A DNA stretch of 64,000 nt, taken from Pseudisothecium myosuroides (taxonomy: Eukaryota; Streptophyta; Bryopsida; Hypnales; Lembophyllaceae). The notes under the pieces are model-generated. The model did no database searches. It had not been told where the DNA came from and was given only the letters and a program-made list of their open reading frames with translations. Below, in pieces: positions 59,211-64,000 of this stretch; positions within the stretch are counted from its first letter, which is position 1, and every line of letters begins with the position of its first letter. A program made the position numbers and the translations under genes. Where the stretch lies: NCBI GenBank assembly GCA_951799445.1, contig OX637287.1:31266224-31330223 (forward strand), in the 5' to 3' direction.

Positions 59211-60108
59211 AATTGCACTGCCTGTGGCTTTTTGAGTTCAGTTGTGCACAATTGGCAGATTTTCAAGACACAGTGGGAATGTTCAATTAACTCACGCCCT
59301 GATGATGGAAGGTGAAAGTTTTCCCAAAAGTGCCATCAGTCTAGTCAGTTTTGGTAGTCTCTCTTTAGTTTCTGTTTGGTTTATTCGCTTTTCATGCTCA
59401 GTATCTCTTCATTGTCCAGCCTTTGGGCTTGATTGTCTTGTATGTGGTTTATTTTAATGCAGTGGGTATCCCATTTGTTAAAAAAAAAAAAAAAAAAGTG
59501 CCATCAAGCTGTTTTCTTACTTAAATGTCATTGGTTGAAAGTTGATTCCCTCTCTCTATATCTTTTTTTTGGAAACAAATGGACCATTTCCATTGATTCT
59601 CTAAATTTTAGTTGTATGACAAAGCTCTGTGATGGTTTTAAGGCCTAGTAACCTTCCACTTTGAAAATTCATAGTGAATACATGCCTTATCCTAAATTTT
59701 TGATTATTTTTTTAAAATTCATGGTTCTCAATTGCTAATACCACATAGATTTGTTTTTCTTGAACAAGGTGACTCCAACTGTTTATTTTGACGGTTTGGG
59801 GTGTTTTCACAGAAATGTATTAGTTTTGGACTGCCCCACGTAGATGTTGTTGTCATGGACTTATCAATTTATCATCACCTGTCAAGAGATCAAATTTGGA
59901 GGTTTTGAAGATATTTAGAAACTCACGTTTGGATTCAAAGATTCTTGGTCCAACATCAACCTACCACCATGTAGAGACAAATTTTTACTTCCATCCTCAC
60001 CTATGTGAAAAAAGGGTCCGTTTTGCAAGGTTCAGCAAGAAGGGAAAACTAACTGCCCCCAAGTTAATTGTGAGTTTGTGACCTTCTCCTCAAATGGTTT
60101 GTCTACTT
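59211..60108. other. Intergenic DNA
   Basis: Contains an A-run of about 17 bases near 59480-59497. Short frames are not supported by any domain. Nothing else is recognised. Confidence 0.45.
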
Positions 60109-61298
60109 CATAACATTCAGTAGTAGTCACTGGCTCTGCCCTCCCCCGAACGATTTGGTGTGGAATATACACAAGGGATGAAATGGTACAGACAGTTGTC
60201 AATAATTGTCAGACATCACTTGGTGTCCTCGCCCACCACGACTACACACTATTAGTGGCAAATTAAAAATTTCTAAGTAAAACTGAAAACTAAACAATAG
60301 GATCTTTAAACAAAATGCTAATGGATTCATTGAGATTATTGATTTCAGTGTTATTATAGAATTATTTCACTTTGAATTGGAATCCATTTGTGCATTGTGC
60401 TTTAGAAGTGAGAAGACAACTCTTTATATGCACATGGAGTGGTAGGATGTAGAACAATCCATGTGGGATATGTAAATTAGAATTTGTAGTTTCTCAACTA
60501 CCACTCATAATTAAGTCAAAAGTAGAAATTGTGTTAAAAGTAAAATTTTAGACCTCATTTAGGTATAGTAGAATTAACTTTTTCAAAAAAAAAAATTTGA
60601 ACTAGAAAAAGTTGGAAAATGACAATAAGTTTCACCTCCAAAAATCTGTTTGGGATTTTGAATCTCCAATCAAAAGTTATAGACAAATTTTGGAGAGGAT
60701 TTTTAATGGACATTTTCTTTTAACACTTTTAAAAATCCATTCCAACCCCTCTCCAAAATTTGTTCATAACTTTTGATTGGAGATTCAAAATCCCAAACGG
60801 ATTTTTGGAGGTAAAACTTATTGTCATTTACCAACTTTTTCTAGTTCAAAGTTTTTTGAGAAAACTTATTTTACTATGCCTAAATGAGGTCTGAAATTCT
60901 ACTTTTAACTCAATTCTTTGTTTTTGACTTAACTATGAGTGCATGAGAACCTACAAATTCTAATTTATTTATCCCACATGGATTGCTCTACCTCCTACCA
61001 CCCCATATGTATATACAGAGTTGTCTTTTCACTTCAAAATCCAAAATAAGTTATTGATTGCAAATATTGATAATGCATTAGTGTATTGCTCATTGGACTT
61101 TTGGCCACCATCTTTCACTACAAGTATTTGTTGATTTGTATGTCTAGTCCTAAAATTAAGAAAAGAAAATGGAACATACCACAATGTACCATTTCTATCC
61201 CGGTATCAAAGCTTACATTAATTATGTGGGGATGAAAGTCATGGATGAGGACTTCAGAGAGGAAAAGGCAGACTCTCCGAAGGCTACTGAATGTTATG
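60109..61298. mobile_element. Foldback TIR element, copy 1 (1190 bp)
   Basis: Bounded by CATAACATTCAGTAG (60109-60123) and its exact complement (61284-61298). Within it, two arms of about 300 bp (60412-60712 and 60735-61030) are inverted and highly similar, separated by only about 20 bp. No coding frame. A transcript would fold into a long hairpin. Its right end directly touches the left end of copy 2. Confidence 0.85.
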
Positions 61299-63700
61299 CA
61301 TAACATTCAGTAGCAGTCACTGGCTCTGCCCTCCCTTGAACGAAATGGTGCGGTATATTCCGCACCATATCAATAACTACTGATTTGGTGTGGACAGTTG
61401 TCAATATTTGTCAAAACTAAATTTTGAGCCCGCGCCGCGACTGTACACTGAAGTAGTGGAAAATTAAAAATTTTCAAATAAAACTGAATACAAAACAATA
61501 GGAACTTTAAACAAAATGCTAATGGATTCATTGAGAGTATTGATTTCTATGTTATTGTAGAATTACCTCACTTTGAATTAGAATCCATTTATGCATTGTG
61601 CTTTTGAAGTGAGAAGACAACTCTTTATATGCACATGGAATAGTAGGAGGTAGAGCAATTCATGTGGGATAAATAAAATAGAATTTGTAGGTTCTCATGG
61701 ACTCATAGTTAAGTAAAAAACAAAGAATTGTGTTAAAAGTAGAATTTCAGACCTCGTTTAGGCATAGTAAAATAACTTTTCTCAAAAAACTTTGAAATAA
61801 AAAAAGTTTTTAAATGAAGATAAGTTTCTCCTCCAAAAATCCGTTTGGGATTTTGACTCTCCAATCAAAAGTTATGAATAAATTTTGGAGAGGATTTTTA
61901 ATGGACATTTTCTACAAAGTCATTTAAAAATCCATTCCACCCCCTCTCCGAAATTTATTCATAACTTTTGATTGGAGATTCAAAATCCCAAACGGATTTT
62001 TGGACGTGAAACTTATCTTCATTTACCAACTTTTTCTAGTTCAAAGTTTTTTGAGAAAAGTTATTTTACTATGCCTAAACGAGGTCTGAAATTCTACTTT
62101 TAACACAATTCTTTGTTTTTGACTTAACTATGAGTGCATGAGAACCTACAAATTCTATTTTATTTATCTCACATGGATTGCTCTACCTCCTACCACCCCA
62201 TGTGTATATATAGAGTTATCATTCACTTTGAAATCCAAAATAAGTTATTGATTGCTAATATTAATAAGGCATTAATGTATTGCTCATTGGATTCTTCGCC
62301 AACATCTTTCACTACAATATTTGATGATTTGTATGTCTAGTCCTAAAATTAAGAAAAGAAAATGGAACATACTATAATGTACTGTCACTATCCTGGTATC
62401 AAAGCTTACATAAATTAACCCCTAAAGGACCAAAGTCCCCTCGGGGGACACTTGGGATTTCGGGCAGGCTCGTGCGACCTGAAATTTTAACCTGATTTTT
62501 TGAAACTTTTTTTGAAGATAGGGAATCACAGTAGCTTTCTAAAAATATAATTTTTTTTTCAATCGGTGCCTAGGAGCAAAAGTTATGGCATCCTAAAGCA
62601 AAAAAGCAGTTCGCCAAGCAGAAGAAAAAAAACAGAAAAATGATTTTTTTTTTTTAAATTTTTTTTCTCAAAGATCATGTTTTGTGTGTATATAACACTA
62701 TTCACCAATGTTGGGGGGGTCCCTTTTCCTCCTCCCAAACGAGGAGCCCCAGCGTCGGCCCACATATCCAAACCACATATTATGTATTGCCAAGTGACAA
62801 GTTTGAGCTGTCATGTGGCTGATTTGCAGATCAAGCCAATAGCTCGCATTCTTCTTGTCAGTACAGTAACTTCAGTGAGCCAATGGTATCATCTCTAATT
62901 AAACTAAATTGCATGGCAGGTATCCACGGAGGAATGATCCCTCCTCCAAGGGGGAAGGGATCACCCCAGTTAACAATGTTATATGCATTTGAAGCTTTGA
63001 TTCATTCTACTTGGACTCAGAATGAGAAAGTTATGGACAATCTTGTTTTTCGGGCAATTTAAGCATCTTCAGAAGAAAAAAAACTTATAGAATTCAATTT
63101 TGAATGCAATTTTCAATTTTTTTCAATTTTTTTTTTGAAAAGGTCAAGTTTGTTTGTAAGAACAATCCCACCATTGGGATTATGTTTTTTTAATTCCACT
63201 TGAGAGCTATTAACAATTTAGTGTTTTGTTCAATTTTGGACCTACTTCTACTTAACAATTTTTTTATATGTGAAAATCAAGGTTTGACATTCTGAAATTT
63301 TTTTCCCTGACTCTCAACTCAAATGCTCAACATATAAAATTACAACTTTTTGTTGTGTAGTGCAAAAAAAATCCACAAATGGCCGTCAAAGTCATCTGAA
63401 ATTGCAGGAAACAGTTCAAAATTTTTTTTTTCCCCAACTTTGAATGCTAATATCTTCCAATCAAAACGGTCAAATGTCTTGAAATTTTTACCATATAATC
63501 TGAGACAAGTGAATTACAAGATCCTACGGTCAGATTGTAAAACAAAAGTTTTTTTTGGTTTAGGGAGTGATTGCAGCAGAATTGGCAGTTTTCAATGGTT
63601 CTGGAGCTTGAAAATGGCTTGGTCCTTTAGGGGATGAAAGTCGTGGATGAGGACTTCAGAGAGGAAAAGACAGCCTCTCTGAAGGCTACTGAATGTTATG
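61299..63700. mobile_element. Foldback TIR element, copy 2, with a nested TTAA element
   Basis: Starts with CATAACATTCAGTAG at 61299 and ends with its complement at 63686-63700. It repeats the structure of copy 1, with arms of about 61615-61915 and 61925-62225. The copy is interrupted at 62419-63633 by a TTAA-family element. Its own right-terminal 67 bp (63634-63700) continue the alignment to copy 1 (61232-61298). Confidence 0.83.
62419..63633 (-). mobile_element. TTAA-family TIR element (copy 5, inverted, 1215 bp), nested
   Basis: Left end TTAA then CCCCTAAAGGACCAAAG; right end TTGGTCCTTTAGGGG. The interior is the reverse complement of 796-1716 plus extra sequence. The uninterrupted counterpart of its host is at about 61205-61240. 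The right TTAA is missing (ATGA follows). Non-coding; a GC-richer patch at 62705-62760 is unique to this copy. Confidence 0.82.
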
Positions 63701-64000
63701 TAGGTGCTGTCTGCGCATTACTACATTATCGCAAAATTTGTAAGAGTTTTATTTTTTTTAGGGATTTTTTTAACAAATGAAATTATGGAATTTATCAGTG
63801 AGTTTTAGTCCTTCCCAACAAAGACATCATTAATGATTGTTTTTTAGTCATATTCAATTCCGCTGGTTCCTCCTAAAAATAAATAAGTCTTACTGCGGTA
63901 CACGTGCCAAGCGACGTGCAGCATCTTCGGACTCTGGACTGGTGGGCTCACTGACTCACTCGGAGAAGCCATGTGCAGTCGTCTCTTTTGAAGCTCAGCA
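63701..64000. other. Right edge, GC rising
   Basis: After AT-rich DNA the last 110 bases become GC-richer and contain CACGTG (63901-63906). This resembles the upstream flank of a gene lying beyond the window, but nothing can be called from what is visible. Confidence 0.35.

Noticed and set aside
58663..59315. Several overlapping frames behind bHLH copy 2
   Set aside because: Frames are not retained in the homologous flank of copy 1 and show no domain.
1..64000. tRNA, rRNA, and LTR retrotransposon searches by eye
   Set aside because: No tRNA-like cloverleaf with A/B boxes, no rRNA motifs, and no reverse transcriptase or integrase signature was seen; this is a by-eye result and not a computed one.

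Overview
The window is nuclear DNA of a land plant. It has spliceosomal genes with GT-AG introns, GC-richer coding islands in very AT-rich intergenic DNA, and many small terminal-inverted-repeat (TIR) DNA transposons. The two gene families present are plant transcription factors. Compact introns, long GC-rich 5' leaders and the protein sequences suggest a non-seed plant, perhaps a moss. That lineage is an inference; no organelle DNA, rRNA or tRNA was recognised that could confirm it.

Only three protein-coding genes look intact, all on the plus strand. (1) A YY1-type C2H2 zinc-finger factor at 13034-17761: seven coding exons, 916 aa, two AT-hooks, four fingers. (2) A group IVc bHLH factor (ILR3/bHLH105-like) at 32327-34279: five exons, 243 aa. 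(3) A second intact copy of the same bHLH at 55763-57790, also 243 aa. All splice junctions were checked by eye for GT/AG and phase.

The main architectural feature is a direct segmental duplication. Block A is YY1 (3' part and downstream flank, about 17.46-19.56 kb) followed by bHLH-1 with its flanks (about 31.8-35.2 kb). Block B repeats the order: a 5'-truncated YY1 tail (46.09 kb onward, pseudogene) with its downstream flank to about 48.1 kb, then bHLH-2 with its flanks (about 55.3-59.2 kb). Block B's YY1 homology begins exactly at the edge of a Harbinger-type foldback MITE (45581-46086). The DNA between the two genes in each block differs by about 5 kb and is filled with different transposons.

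The remainder is transposon debris. The most informative family is a set of non-autonomous elements with TIR CCCCTAAAGGACCA and TTAA target-site duplications: 796-1716, 20917-21509, 41399-42322, 42734-43593 and 62419-63633, with diverged relatives at 48434-49094, 49101-49618 and 50837-51404. For 796-1716 the window itself holds a paralogous unoccupied site (26581-26600) with one TTAA, which defines insertion ends and duplication directly. Other elements include Harbinger/Tourist MITEs (TTA duplications), a Mutator-like MITE (9-bp duplication), hAT-like and CACTA-like elements, two head-to-tail foldback elements at 60.1-63.7 kb, and four minisatellite arrays (26.8, 28.5, 30.4, 52.1 kb). Two decayed gene fragments were recognised: a TFIIIB B'' (Bdp1)-like SANT fragment near 39.8-40.15 kb and a SANT/NAM-associated relic near 23.15-23.76 kb.

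The genes do not form a pathway in an operon sense. The bHLH family is known for iron-homeostasis regulation and plant YY1 for ABA and Mediator-linked transcription; their linkage here is positional, preserved by the duplication.
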